64,000 nt of DNA from the NCBI GenBank assembly GCA_023384675.1, contig JAHDVK010000005.1:186001-250000 (forward strand), written 5' to 3'. The translations under genes and the position numbers were made by a program. Shown one piece after another: positions 19,015 through 27,484 of this stretch. The stretch comes from Bryobacteraceae bacterium. GTDB lineage: Bacteria > Acidobacteriota > Terriglobia > Bryobacterales > Bryobacteraceae. Below the pieces are notes generated by a model that had not been told where the DNA came from, did not search any database, and saw only the letters and a list, made by a program, of their open reading frames with translations. Each line of letters starts with the position of its first letter. Position 1 is the stretch's first letter.

Positions 19015-19713
19015 ATGCTTGAAATCACGTGGCTCGGCCATGGCACTTTTCAGCTTCGCTTCGATTCTGGCGAAGTGGTTCTGATTGATCCCTGGACCAA
19101 CGGCAATCCATCCTACCCCGCCGGTCATTCCTTCGAGCGCCTGGACGTGATGCTGATCACGCACGGGCACTTTGACCACATCGCCGACGCTGTGGATCTG
19201 GCGCGCAAATTCAAACCCCAGGTCATCGCCAACTACGAGATTTGCGCCTGGCTGGAATCGAAGGGCGTCGAGAACGCCTGCGGCATGAACAAGGGCGGTG
19301 GGCAACAGGCCGGGCCGATGAGGGTGACGATGACCCACGCCCTGCACAGTTCCGGTATCAGCGACGAAGGCAAGATCCTGTATGGCGGCGAGCCCGGCGG
19401 CTATATCCTGCATCTGCCCGATGGGCGCAACGCGTACTTTGCGGGCGATACGGCGATCATGAGCGAGCTCGCGGTGTACGCCGAATTGTATCAGCCGGAA
19501 CTCGCGTTTTTGCCGATTGGCGACCTGTTCACGATGGGTCCGAAGGAAGCGGCCATGGCCTGCCGGATGCTGAAGGCGAAGAAGGTGATTCCGATGCACT
19601 TCGGCACGTTCCCGCCACTGGTGGGGCGTCCCGAGCAGGTGGCGGAGCTGCTGGGTCCGGGTGCGGCTACCGAGATCTGGGCCTTGACGCCCGGGTTGCC
19701 CGTCCAGTGGTAA
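19015..19713 (+). CDS. UPF0173 metal-dependent hydrolase
   Basis: This is a 232-residue cytosolic metallo-beta-lactamase-fold protein. The zinc motif HGHFDH is at about residues 49-54, with further ligands in THALHSS, FAGDTA and IPMHFGTFP. Start MLEITWLGHGTFQL, DPW near residue 25 and length match UPF0173 exactly. Substrate is unknown; the fold hydrolyses esters, phosphodiesters or lactams. It stands 12 nt before the enolase-superfamily gene, perhaps in one transcript. Confidence 0.92.
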   Translation: MLEITWLGHGTFQLRFDSGEVVLIDPWTNGNPSYPAGHSFERLDVMLITHGHFDHIADAVDLARKFKPQVIANYEICAWLESKGVENACGMNKGGGQQAGPMRVTMTHALHSSGISDEGKILYGGEPGGYILHLPDGRNAYFAGDTAIMSELAVYAELYQPELAFLPIGDLFTMGPKEAAMACRMLKAKKVIPMHFGTFPPLVGRPEQVAELLGPGAATEIWALTPGLPVQW

Positions 19714-19725
19714 CGATCTGAAATA

Positions 19726-20958
19726 ATGGCGGCCATGCGCACCACGCGACGCCGCCTTCTGCAATTCACCGCGGCCGCTGCGGCAGCCCCGGCCGCAGCC
19801 GCGCCCTTAGGGCCTGCTCTCGCCTCGGCAATGGAAGGGCCGGTCCTGAAGACTGAGCTGTTTCCGAATCCGGCGCCGATCGATTCCATCGACTTGCTGA
19901 AGGCGGGCAGGCATTATCTTGTGCGAGTTCGCGGCGGTGGGCTGACGGGCTATTCCGAGGCGCACAGCTCAGTGATGAGCGTGGCGTATCCGATCCTGCT
20001 GAAGCGCGTGATTCCGAATTTCGTCAAGAAGGACGCGCGGCAGCTCGAGCGCATTTTCGGCGAAGCCTACGTGGCGCAGTCGAACTACAAGTGGCAGGGG
20101 CTGCCGTTCTGGGTTTCGATGGCGGCGGTGGAAATCGCGATTCTCGACCTGCTGGGGCAGGCGGCGAAGAAGCCGCTGGGCGAGTTGCTGGGTACGGTGA
20201 CGAAGCGCGAGATTGGCGTGTATCGCGCGAGCGGAAACCGCGGCAACGCGCCCGAAGCCGAGATCGATTATCTGAAGAAGATCGCCGCGGAGGACGGCGC
20301 GGCCGCGATCAAGTACCGCCTGGGCGCGCGCATGCGCTACAACGACGCCTCGACGCGGCGCGACCTCGCGCTGATCGAACTCACGCGCAAGACCTTTGGC
20401 GAGAAGATGACGATCTACGCCGACGCCAACGGATCCTACGACGTGCCGATGGCGCTGCGGATCGGGCGCGCAATGGAAGCCACTAACCACCGGTTTTTCG
20501 AGGAGCCGGCGCCGTTCGATTACTACGACGAGACCCGCGAGATCGCCGCCGCGCTGAAGATCCCCATCGCGCTGGGCGAAGAGGAGATGAGCCTGCGCGG
20601 GTTCCGGCGCATCATCGAGCACCGCATCGCGGACATCGTGCAGCCGGATCTGATGTATTTCGGCGGGATGATCCGCTCGATCAAGGTGGCGCGGATGGCG
20701 GCGGCGGCGGGCATGGAATGTACGCCGCACATGTCGGGCGGCGGGTTGGGTTATCTGTATGTGGCGCACTTTGCTTCGTGCGTGCCGAATGCCGGTCCGC
20801 ATCAGGAGTACAAGGGGATGGACGGCACGCTGCCAGTGGAATGCGCGACGGCGCCGCTCAAATCCGTGAACGGAAAGCTGACCGTGCCCACGGGACCGGG
20901 GCTCGGGGTGACGATCGACCCGGATTTTCTAAAGCGGGCGGAGGTGGTGAGGGGTTAG
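19726..20958 (+). CDS. Exported enolase-superfamily protein, mandelate-racemase subgroup
   Basis: The 410-residue protein begins with a twin-arginine-like signal (TRRRLLQFTAAAAAAPAAAA); the start may be ATG 19726 or ATG 19735. The capping domain (about 60-170) precedes a TIM barrel with metal ligands in YADANG, FEEPAPFD and LGEEE. The general bases are an AIKYRLG pair (second Lys replaced by Arg) and a His-Asp dyad (DIVQPD, TPHMSGG) as in mandelate racemase. It probably abstracts an alpha proton from a sugar acid or related carboxylate. Export is unusual for this superfamily but common in this lineage. Substrate unknown. Confidence 0.85.
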   Translation: MAAMRTTRRRLLQFTAAAAAAPAAAAPLGPALASAMEGPVLKTELFPNPAPIDSIDLLKAGRHYLVRVRGGGLTGYSEAHSSVMSVAYPILLKRVIPNFVKKDARQLERIFGEAYVAQSNYKWQGLPFWVSMAAVEIAILDLLGQAAKKPLGELLGTVTKREIGVYRASGNRGNAPEAEIDYLKKIAAEDGAAAIKYRLGARMRYNDASTRRDLALIELTRKTFGEKMTIYADANGSYDVPMALRIGRAMEATNHRFFEEPAPFDYYDETREIAAALKIPIALGEEEMSLRGFRRIIEHRIADIVQPDLMYFGGMIRSIKVARMAAAAGMECTPHMSGGGLGYLYVAHFASCVPNAGPHQEYKGMDGTLPVECATAPLKSVNGKLTVPTGPGLGVTIDPDFLKRAEVVRG

Positions 20959-20986
20959 TCTTCTGCGCGCCGGCGGATTTTCCAGG

Positions 20987-21310
20987 CTAGGCGACCGCGC
21001 TCAATCCGCGCTTTTCAACAAGTGCCAGGAGTTTGAGCGCGGGTCCGGAAGGGTTCTTCTCACCACGTTCCCACTGGCTGACGAGACTGGTGGTTACGTT
21101 TAAATAGCTGGCGAAAACCGACTGGCTCACGCGTTCGCGTTCGCGGATTGCCTTGATACGCGGTGGCGGCATGGGGGCAACCGGAGTCAGGCAGGATTCG
21201 TCAAAGCGCCGCATGGTTCGCTTGCCGATGAGACCGGCCTCGTGCAAGTCCGCTGCCAGTTCATGGACAGCCGCCTTGGCTTCACTTCGATATGGACCTT
21301 TTACTTTCAT
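20987..21310 (-). CDS. higA: HigA-type antitoxin, XRE family
   Basis: A 107-residue protein whose C-terminal half is a Cro/CI helix-turn-helix (SQSVFASYLNVTTSLVSQWERGEKNPSGPALKLL), the HigA-2 arrangement. The N-terminal half should bind the toxin. It overlaps the toxin gene by 29 nt, so the two are co-translated, toxin first, as in hig loci. It probably binds the palindrome upstream of the toxin gene and represses the operon. Naming as higA is by arrangement and motif. Confidence 0.85.
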   Translation of the reverse strand: MKVKGPYRSEAKAAVHELAADLHEAGLIGKRTMRRFDESCLTPVAPMPPPRIKAIRERERVSQSVFASYLNVTTSLVSQWERGEKNPSGPALKLLALVEKRGLSAVA

Positions 21311-21698
21311 GCTGCCTCACTTCAATCAGCTTGCCCTCACGGAGCAAGCTCTCGACCGCTTCACTGGGGGCGGAAAGCAAAGCTTTCGCCAAATCCCTGA
21401 AGTCCCGGACATCCGAATCCTCAATATTCTCACGTGCATTTTTCGGAAATCCATAGACAAAAATTGCCCTTACCGAGTGCCGAAATAGGATGATCGCCCG
21501 GTAGCCGCCGGACTTGCCCTGGCCGGACCTGGCGATTCTTTGCTTAATCACGTCACCGCCCAACGCAGCGTCGATCTGGCCATTCTCCGCCCTCGATACC
21601 GCGTCCAGCAAGGCCGGATCACCGATCTGTTCTCTCGCCGCGAACCGTTGAAACCACCTGGACTTGAAGACGCGTGGAGGAGCCGTTACGGGATTCAA
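21282..21698 (-). CDS. higB: HigB/RelE-type toxin
   Basis: The 138-residue protein has the RelE/HigB fold pattern: FKSRWFQRFAAREQIGDPALLDAV, then GGDVIKQRIARSGQGKSGGYRAIILF with the basic strand, and RAIFVYGFPKNARENI. That family cleaves mRNA at the ribosome. The start is TTG at 21698; a nearby ATG (21703) is out of frame. It is toxin-first before the XRE antitoxin, with which it overlaps. It is slightly long for the family (usually 110-125). Activity is inferred. Confidence 0.85.
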   Translation of the reverse strand: MNPVTAPPRVFKSRWFQRFAAREQIGDPALLDAVSRAENGQIDAALGGDVIKQRIARSGQGKSGGYRAIILFRHSVRAIFVYGFPKNARENIEDSDVRDFRDLAKALLSAPSEAVESLLREGKLIEVRQHESKRSISK

Positions 21699-21711
21699 GG
21701 CATTCTCAGTC

Positions 21712-21730
21712 TATAGCACTCCGCGCTATA
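21712..21730 (-). promoter_or_regulatory. Palindromic operator and promoter of higBA
   Basis: TATAGC and GCTATA (21712-21717, 21725-21730) are perfect 6-bp arms around 7 nt. On the minus strand a TTGTTT (ending just upstream) and TATAGA are 15 nt apart, so the arms overlap the promoter. The -10 ends 11 nt before the toxin's TTG. This is what an autorepressed toxin-antitoxin promoter should look like. Confidence 0.45.
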
Positions 21731-21789
21731 AAACAAGATGATGAGTACATAGGACCGCCCCCTTCCGGAGACCCGGGCGGGCGGCAGGC

Positions 21790-22347
21790 TCAATGCGCCG
21801 TGCGCCGCAAGTAGGAGTCCAGCGCATTCAGCACTTCGTCATTCGCCGTGCTGATTTCGGCGAGGCGCACGATGGTCTCCTCGAAAAAGACGGTGTAGCC
21901 GCCGTCGTAGGGGAAGAAGTTGTATTCCTTGAAGGTCAGCGTGCGGCCCGCTTCGATGAGTTGGCCGTCGAAGTCGGTGAAGGTTTGCAGAACCAGATAC
22001 TGCTCACCTGGCTTCATGGAAGAGAAATGCAGCGCGGCGCTCGGCGGAGGCGGGGGCGGCGGGATGGGAGGCGCGGGCGGCGGCTTTTTCGTTTCAATTT
22101 CGGCCGATTCGATCCAATCGGCCATGGCGAGGATTGTCTTGCGGGTCTCTTCGCTGGCGCGCCGGCCGGCCTCCTCACGCAGCAGCCGCACCGCCGGTTC
22201 ACGGATCACGTGCGGGCACTGCTTGAAGGCATATTCAAAATAGCTGAGGTAGATGTCAACGAACTCGTCGCCAGCCTCGATCAGGCCTTGCTGGTCGCGC
22301 ATCAACCCGTCGAGCATGGCCTGCTCGAAGACCGAAAGCCCGCTCAT
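21790..22347 (-). CDS. Protein with DUF3601-like C-terminal domain
   Basis: A 185-residue soluble protein. Residues 1-85 are helical and rich in Glu/Arg (ALDSYL-type ends). A proline linker (PPPAPPIPPPPPPP) separates a C-terminal domain, MKPGEQYLVLQTFTDFDGQ and YNFFPYDGGYTVFFEE, resembling DUF3601 (tentative, by eye). Its ATG overlaps the stop of the adenosine-specific kinase gene as TAATG, so it is translated with it. Function unknown. Confidence 0.75.
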   Translation of the reverse strand: MSGLSVFEQAMLDGLMRDQQGLIEAGDEFVDIYLSYFEYAFKQCPHVIREPAVRLLREEAGRRASEETRKTILAMADWIESAEIETKKPPPAPPIPPPPPPPSAALHFSSMKPGEQYLVLQTFTDFDGQLIEAGRTLTFKEYNFFPYDGGYTVFFEETIVRLAEISTANDEVLNALDSYLRRTAH

Positions 22348-22829
22348 TAACGCTTATAACCGATCTTTCTGAGCAGCGAGTGGCGCCACTCGATGTCGGC
22401 GGGGCCTTCCACGCCTTTGGGCGGCGCTCCGTCAATCACGCCGAGCACGCCGCGGCCCTGTTCTGTTTGGGCGATTACGGCTTCGACCGGGTTCGCGGTG
22501 GCGCAATAGAGGCCCACGACCTCGGGCACGTCCTTGATGCGCGAAAGCAGGTTGATCGGATAGCCCTCCTTGAGGCAGAGGATGAACGTGTGACCGGCGG
22601 CCACGGCCTGCGCATTGCGGATGGCCATCGCCTTCAGTTCATCGTCGTTGCCGTCGGCGCGAATCAGGCACGCGCCGGAGGCCTCGCAAAACGCCACTCC
22701 GAACTTCATCTGCGGCACGGTGTTGACCACCGCTTCGTAGATGTCCTCGACCGTCTTGATGAAGTGACTCTGCCCGAAGATCACGTTGCCGTCCCCGGGG
22801 ATCTCCAGCCGGACCGTTTGCAGTTCCAT
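22347..22829 (-). CDS. Adenosine-specific kinase (PF04008 family)
   Basis: The 160-residue protein matches the small adenosine-specific kinase family first seen in archaea: FGQSHFIKTVEDIYEAVV, KFGVAFCEASGACLIRADGND, GHTFILCLKEGYPINLLSRI, EVVGLYCATANPVEAVIAQT and GRGVLGVIDG. Length and start (MELQTVRLEIP) agree with the family. It may phosphorylate adenosine or bind AMP; biochemical data on the family are thin. It is the first gene of a coupled pair and starts divergently from the DUF4252 operon. Confidence 0.9.
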   Translation of the reverse strand: MELQTVRLEIPGDGNVIFGQSHFIKTVEDIYEAVVNTVPQMKFGVAFCEASGACLIRADGNDDELKAMAIRNAQAVAAGHTFILCLKEGYPINLLSRIKDVPEVVGLYCATANPVEAVIAQTEQGRGVLGVIDGAPPKGVEGPADIEWRHSLLRKIGYKR

Positions 22830-22922
22830 CGCCTCCCTATCCTACCAGCGGGGGGGAGAAAAAAAGTTGAGTCACGGGGCGGGCGGCTCCGTATATGTTG
22901 AGTGAAGGGACCGACACCACCT

Positions 22923-23444
22923 ATGAAAACGCTGATCATCACCCTCGCCGCCGTGCTGGCCTTCGCCGCCGCGCTGCCGGCACAGAAGCTCGACCTGAAG
23001 CTGGATCACCTGATTGCGCTTGCCAAGGAACACGTCGTGATCGACATGGATGGCACTCAGATCCGCGCCGCCCTCGCCGCCGTTCCGGAAAAGGAAGTGA
23101 AGAAGTTCAAGGGCCAGGCCGAAGGCATCGAGATGCTGCAGGTCCGCACGTTTGAGTTTGAAAACGAGGGCGCCTACAAGCCCTCCGATGTCGAGGACAT
23201 CCGGCGCCAGATGGACGGGCTCGGCATGAGCAAGATCGTGAGCGTGCGGGAAAAGAAAGAGTCCGTGGACATCTACATGAATATGAAAGAGGGCGGCATG
23301 AGCGGCATCGCCGTGCTGGCGGCCGAACCGAAGGAACTCACGGTGGTCCATATCATGGGGAAGCTGGCGATGCGCGATCTGCAGGCGCTGGTGGATTCCA
23401 AGATCGCCTACGATCTCGCTGAATTGCAAAACAGAAAACAGTGA
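22923..23444 (+). CDS. Exported DUF4252 protein A
   Basis: The 173-residue protein starts at ATG 22923 with a signal peptide (MKTLIITLAAVLAFAAALPAQ). The mature part fits DUF4252: EGIEMLQVRTFEFENEG, GMSKIVSVREKKESVDIYM and IAVLAAEPKELTVVHIMGKL. DUF4252 proteins are usually encoded beside ECF sigma factors in Bacteroidetes and Acidobacteria. Function unknown; an envelope stress or sensing role is inferred from context. Its TGA overlaps the sigma factor's GTG (GTGA, 23441-23444). A paralogue lies at 24290. Confidence 0.85.
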   Translation: MKTLIITLAAVLAFAAALPAQKLDLKLDHLIALAKEHVVIDMDGTQIRAALAAVPEKEVKKFKGQAEGIEMLQVRTFEFENEGAYKPSDVEDIRRQMDGLGMSKIVSVREKKESVDIYMNMKEGGMSGIAVLAAEPKELTVVHIMGKLAMRDLQALVDSKIAYDLAELQNRKQ

Positions 23445-23995
23445 ACGCATTCGCAATGAGCCAGCCGGCAGCCATTCCGGTGACGGTGGAGCGCGCGGAC
23501 TTCGAGCAGATCGTCCGGGAGCACAGCGCGATGGTCTATAGCATCGCCTGGCACTACCTGCACGACCGCGCGCTGGCCGAAGAAGTTGCGCAGGATGTAT
23601 TCCTCCAACTCCACCGTGATTTCGGGCGGCTGGAAGACAACGGCCATCTGAAACACTGGCTGCGGCGCGTGACGGTGCATCGCGCGATCGACCAGATCCG
23701 GGCGCGGCGCACGCGCGCGCAGGTTTCACTGGAGGAAGCGCCGCAGCTTGCGGTGGTAGCGCGCGAGTCCGACCCGTTCATGTCGCGGCTGCTGAGGCGC
23801 ATGGTGGCTTCCCTGCCCCGGCAGGCGCGGATGGTGGTTATCCTGCGCTATCAGGAGGAACTCGAGCCGATGGAGATCGCGGAGGTTTTGGGGATTCCCG
23901 CGCGGACGGTGCGGACGCGGCTGCACCGGGCGCTCAGCCTGCTCCGCGCGAAAGCGGCCCGCACCCAGGAGAAGGGCAATCATGAATCAGTTTGA
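23441..23995 (+). CDS. ECF-type RNA polymerase sigma factor
   Basis: A 184-residue ECF sigma factor. Region 2 (FEQIVREHSAMVYSIAWHYLHDRALAEEVAQDVFLQLHRD) and region 4 (ARMVVILRYQEELEPMEIAEVLGIPARTVRTRLHRAL) are both intact. The start is GTG at 23441, overlapping the DUF4252 gene; an alternative ATG is at 23456. It sits between two DUF4252 genes and a single-pass membrane protein whose start overlaps its end by 14 nt. It probably drives this operon in response to an envelope signal. Confidence 0.93.
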   Translation: MNAFAMSQPAAIPVTVERADFEQIVREHSAMVYSIAWHYLHDRALAEEVAQDVFLQLHRDFGRLEDNGHLKHWLRRVTVHRAIDQIRARRTRAQVSLEEAPQLAVVARESDPFMSRLLRRMVASLPRQARMVVILRYQEELEPMEIAEVLGIPARTVRTRLHRALSLLRAKAARTQEKGNHESV

Positions 23996-24284
23996 AGACC
24001 AGCTTCGCGACGCTTTGCGGCGGGTTCCTCCGCCGGCCGGATTCGTGGAACGGACGCTGGCGCGCGCCGCGCAGGAACAGAGGGCGCCGCGACGGGCGAT
24101 CCGATTCCCTCGCTATGTAGCCGCGCTGGCGGCTTCGCTCGCCCTCGTCTTTGGCGGTCTGCGATACCAGGAGTATCGTCAGGGGCAGCAGGCCAAGGAG
24201 CAATTGATGACGGCGCTTCGCATCACCGGCAGTCAATTGCACCAGGTTCAGCAGAAAGTGGCGCCGGCAGGTCCGGAAAGGTAG
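23982..24284 (+). CDS. Small single-pass membrane protein, putative anti-sigma factor
   Basis: The 100-residue protein has a cytosolic N-terminus (FEDQLRDALRRVPPPAGFVERTLARA), one membrane helix (YVAALAASLALVFGGLRY, about 45-62) and a short coiled tail outside (QAKEQLMTALRITGSQLHQVQQKV). Overlap with the sigma gene and this topology suggest an anti-sigma factor, although no zinc-binding HxxxCxxC is present. It is shorter than most anti-sigma proteins. Confidence 0.75.
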   Translation: MNQFEDQLRDALRRVPPPAGFVERTLARAAQEQRAPRRAIRFPRYVAALAASLALVFGGLRYQEYRQGQQAKEQLMTALRITGSQLHQVQQKVAPAGPER

Positions 24285-24289
24285 GTATC

Positions 24290-24826
24290 ATGATGAAATT
24301 CGCACTCATCATCGCGATGGCTCTGGCGGTGCCGGCCGCCGTTGCCGCCCAACTCAACTTAAACTTGGACCATCTGGCGAAGAACGCGAAAGAATCCGTC
24401 GAGATCACTCTGGACAGCACGCTATTGCAGCTCGCGGGCCGCTTCCTGTCCTCGGGGAAGGCGGACGAAGCGAAGGCCAAGGAGCTGATCACCGGCTTGA
24501 AGTCGATCTACGTGCGGAGCTTTGAGTTCGATCGGGCGGATGCGTTCACCACCGGGGATCTTGAACCGATCCGGGCCCAACTGCAAGGGCCGGGCTGGAA
24601 TCGCATTCTGCGGCACACCGCTGGCTCGCGCAAAGGCCGCGACCAGGATGAGTTGGCCGAGATCTACGTCCGCATGGAAGGCGGAAAATCCACCGGAATC
24701 GCCATTATCGCCGCTGAACCGCGCGAGTTGACGATTGTGCACATCCTGGGCGACATCGATCCCGAGAAATTGGCCAGCCTGAGCGGCCATTTCGGGATTC
24801 CAAAGCTGCCGAAGGTCGCGAAATAA
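24290..24826 (+). CDS. Exported DUF4252 protein B
   Basis: The 178-residue protein (signal peptide MMKFALIIAMALAVPAAVAAQ) is a paralogue of the gene at 22923: LNLDHLAKNAKESVEITLD at the start, IYVRSFEFDRAD in the middle, and GIAIIAAEPRELTIVHILGDIDPEKLASL at the end. It follows the putative anti-sigma gene by 5 nt and closes the operon. The convergent GH63 gene ends 6 nt away. Two copies suggest a pair that may form a heterodimer or bind related ligands; that is inference. Confidence 0.85.
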   Translation: MMKFALIIAMALAVPAAVAAQLNLNLDHLAKNAKESVEITLDSTLLQLAGRFLSSGKADEAKAKELITGLKSIYVRSFEFDRADAFTTGDLEPIRAQLQGPGWNRILRHTAGSRKGRDQDELAEIYVRMEGGKSTGIAIIAAEPRELTIVHILGDIDPEKLASLSGHFGIPKLPKVAK

Positions 24827-24832
24827 GCGCCT

Positions 24833-27454
24833 TTACTCGCCGGATTGTGCGAGCAATTTGGCGACCAGAGCGGTCCAGCCGGTCTGGTGGCTTGCGCCGA
24901 GGCCCGCGCCATTGTCGCCATGGAAGTACTCATGGAACAGCAGGTAATCGCGAAAATGCGGGTCGGATTGAAATACTTCCGCGCCGCCGAAGCACGGTCT
25001 GCGGCCGTCCTGGCCGCGCAGGAACAGATGGGAGATCCTCCGGGACAGTTCGGCGGCGGCCTCATGCAGGCGGATGCGGCGGCCGGAGCCTGTGGGGAAT
25101 TCCACTGTTAAGCCATCGCCGTAGAACCAGTCGAATTGCTGCAGCGATTCGATCAGCAGGAAATTGACGGGAAACCAGATGGGTCCGCGCCAGTTGGAAT
25201 TGCCGCCGAAGAGGAAGGTGTCGGATTCGGCAGGCTGATACTGGACGCGATGCTCTTCGCCGTTGGTGCGCATGATGAAAGGGCTGTCGCGGTGAATGCG
25301 CGAAAGCGAGCGGATGCCGTGGGGGGCGAGGAATTCGGCTTCATCGAACATGACCTGCAGGACGCGTTCCAGGCGTTCGCGCCGGAGCAAGGACAGCATG
25401 GAGCGGCGGCCGCCGGGGTGGTCTTCGATGACGAGGTTTTCGCACAGGTCGGGGCGGTTGTCGATGAACCACTGGGCGCGCCTGCGGAAGCCCTTAAGTT
25501 TACGCAGGTTCTCCATATTGAAGGTTTCTACGGCATAAAGCGGAATCAGCCCGACGAGAGAGCGGACGCGCAGTGGGAAGGCGTGGCCGTCGGGCAGGCG
25601 GAGGCGGTCATAGAAAAAGCCGTCCTGCTCGTCCCACAACCCGTCCGGGGCCGGGCGATTCATTGCGGAAGCGATATAGAGAAAATGCTCGAAGAATTTC
25701 GAGGCGATGTCTTCGTAAACGGGATCGGTTTGGGCAAGTTCGATGGCGATGGCCAGCATGTTCAGGCAATACATGGCCATCCAGGCGGTGCCGTCGGATT
25801 GTTCGAGGGTGCCGCCGGTGGGCAATGGTTTTGACCGGTCGAAGACGCCGATATTGTCGAGACCGAGAAAGCCGCCCTCGAAGATATTGTCGCCGGTGGC
25901 ATCTTTCCGGTTCACCCACCAGGTGAAATTCATAAGCAATTTGTGAAAGCAGCCTTCGAGGAAATGGTAATCGGGCTTGCCGCTATGCTTTTCGTCGATC
26001 TTATAGACCCGCCAGACGGCCCAGGCGTGAACGGGCGGATTCACGTCGCTGAAGGCCCATTCGTAGGCGGGAATTTGCCCGTTCGGGTGCAAATACCACT
26101 CGCGCAGGAAGAGCTTCAACTGATGCTTGGCGAAGGGCGCGTCCACCAGCGCGTAGGGGATCATGTGGAAGGCGGTGTCCCAGGCGGCGAACCAGGGATA
26201 CTCCCACTTGTCGGGCATGGAAAGGATGTCGTCGGTGTAGAGATGGATCCACTGACGGTTGCGCCCTTGGCGGCGCTCGGGAGGCGGTGGAGGCCCGGCG
26301 GGATCGCCGCTCAGCCAATCTTCGACGCTGTAATGGTAGTACTGTTTGGTCCACATCAACCCGGCGAAGGCCTGGCGCTGGACGGCGCAGCCATCGCCGC
26401 TCATGTTGCACTGGCTGCCCTGAACCTCTTCAAAAAACTGATCGGCTTCTCGCTGGCGAGCGGCGAAGATTTCATCGAATTCGCCCTCGCCCTGGCCTTC
26501 GGCGGTGAGCCGGCAGCGGACTTCGGCCGATTCGCCGGGCCCGAGTTCGAACTGATACCAGGCCGCCGCCTTGGTGCCCTGGTTTTCCGGGTTCACGGCA
26601 TCGTGTTCGCCGCGCACGATGAGGCGGTGAAATGCATCTTTGTAATATCCCGGCTTGACGAACCCCCAGATGGCGGGGTTGGTGTCGTTTCCGGTGAACA
26701 GGAGCCGGGGGGCGCCCTCGAAATGCATGCGCCAATCGCCGGGGCCGGGGGCGTCGAGGCGGATGGCATCGTCTGAATCCTTCCACAGCCGGGGGCGGCG
26801 ATAATCCTGATTCCCCCAACTCCAGACGTTGCGAAACCAGACGGTGGGCAGCACGTGCAGGCTCGCCGTTTCGGGTCCACGGTTATGCACCGTGATTTTC
26901 ATCAGAATATCGTCGGTATCGCCCTTGGCATATTCGATGAATACGTCCCAATAGCGGCTATCATCGAAAACGCCGGCGTCGAAAATCTCCGGTTCGTGGC
27001 CTTGAATGCCGCGCCGCTGTGATTCCTCGACGAGCCAGCGGTAGGGAAATTCGGCCTGGGGATACTTGTAAAGGCCCTTTATGAAGGAGTGCGTGGGTGT
27101 GGAGTCCAGGTAGTAGTACACTTCCTTGACGTCCTCACCGTGGTTGCCCTGGGCGTTGCTGAGGCCGAAGAGGCGCTCTTTGAGCAGCGGGTCTTTTCCG
27201 TTCCAGAGCGCGACGGACAGGCAAAGCCGCTGGTGGTTGTCGCTCACGCCGAGCAGGCCGTCTTCGCCCCAGCGGTAGGCGCGCGCGGCGGCGTGCTCAA
27301 AGGGGAAGTTCTCCCAGGCCGTGCCTTGGGGTGAATAGTCCTCACGCACTGTGCCCCATTGGCGCTCGGAAAGATAGGGTCCCCAGCGCCGCCAGTGTTT
27401 TTTACGCGCTACGGACTCCTGCAGGCGGGCCCGCTCTGTTGTCATAAGGTCCAT
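24833..27454 (-). CDS. GH63-type glucosidase
   Basis: An 873-residue cytosolic protein (no signal peptide) of the bacterial GH63 glucosidase type. Family signatures are [24 protein letters not shown] at the N-terminus, [32 protein letters not shown] with the likely catalytic Asp, and [21 protein letters not shown] near the C-terminus. GH63 enzymes are inverting alpha-glucosidases; relatives split mannosylglycerate or glucosylglycerate. The glucosylglycerate genes at 36.7-38.8 kb make that a possible substrate, but they are not adjacent. Start ATG 27454. Confidence 0.87.
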   Translation of the reverse strand: MDLMTTERARLQESVARKKHWRRWGPYLSERQWGTVREDYSPQGTAWENFPFEHAAARAYRWGEDGLLGVSDNHQRLCLSVALWNGKDPLLKERLFGLSNAQGNHGEDVKEVYYYLDSTPTHSFIKGLYKYPQAEFPYRWLVEESQRRGIQGHEPEIFDAGVFDDSRYWDVFIEYAKGDTDDILMKITVHNRGPETASLHVLPTVWFRNVWSWGNQDYRRPRLWKDSDDAIRLDAPGPGDWRMHFEGAPRLLFTGNDTNPAIWGFVKPGYYKDAFHRLIVRGEHDAVNPENQGTKAAAWYQFELGPGESAEVRCRLTAEGQGEGEFDEIFAARQREADQFFEEVQGSQCNMSGDGCAVQRQAFAGLMWTKQYYHYSVEDWLSGDPAGPPPPPERRQGRNRQWIHLYTDDILSMPDKWEYPWFAAWDTAFHMIPYALVDAPFAKHQLKLFLREWYLHPNGQIPAYEWAFSDVNPPVHAWAVWRVYKIDEKHSGKPDYHFLEGCFHKLLMNFTWWVNRKDATGDNIFEGGFLGLDNIGVFDRSKPLPTGGTLEQSDGTAWMAMYCLNMLAIAIELAQTDPVYEDIASKFFEHFLYIASAMNRPAPDGLWDEQDGFFYDRLRLPDGHAFPLRVRSLVGLIPLYAVETFNMENLRKLKGFRRRAQWFIDNRPDLCENLVIEDHPGGRRSMLSLLRRERLERVLQVMFDEAEFLAPHGIRSLSRIHRDSPFIMRTNGEEHRVQYQPAESDTFLFGGNSNWRGPIWFPVNFLLIESLQQFDWFYGDGLTVEFPTGSGRRIRLHEAAAELSRRISHLFLRGQDGRRPCFGGAEVFQSDPHFRDYLLFHEYFHGDNGAGLGASHQTGWTALVAKLLAQSGE

Positions 27455-27484
27455 TGTAAGCCCCGGGGCTGGGTGTGGCGAGAA

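Noticed and set aside
21793-22350. 185-codon frame exactly opposite the DUF3601-like gene
   Set aside because: The minus gene has TAATG coupling and a domain-like sequence; the mirror frame follows from codon bias.
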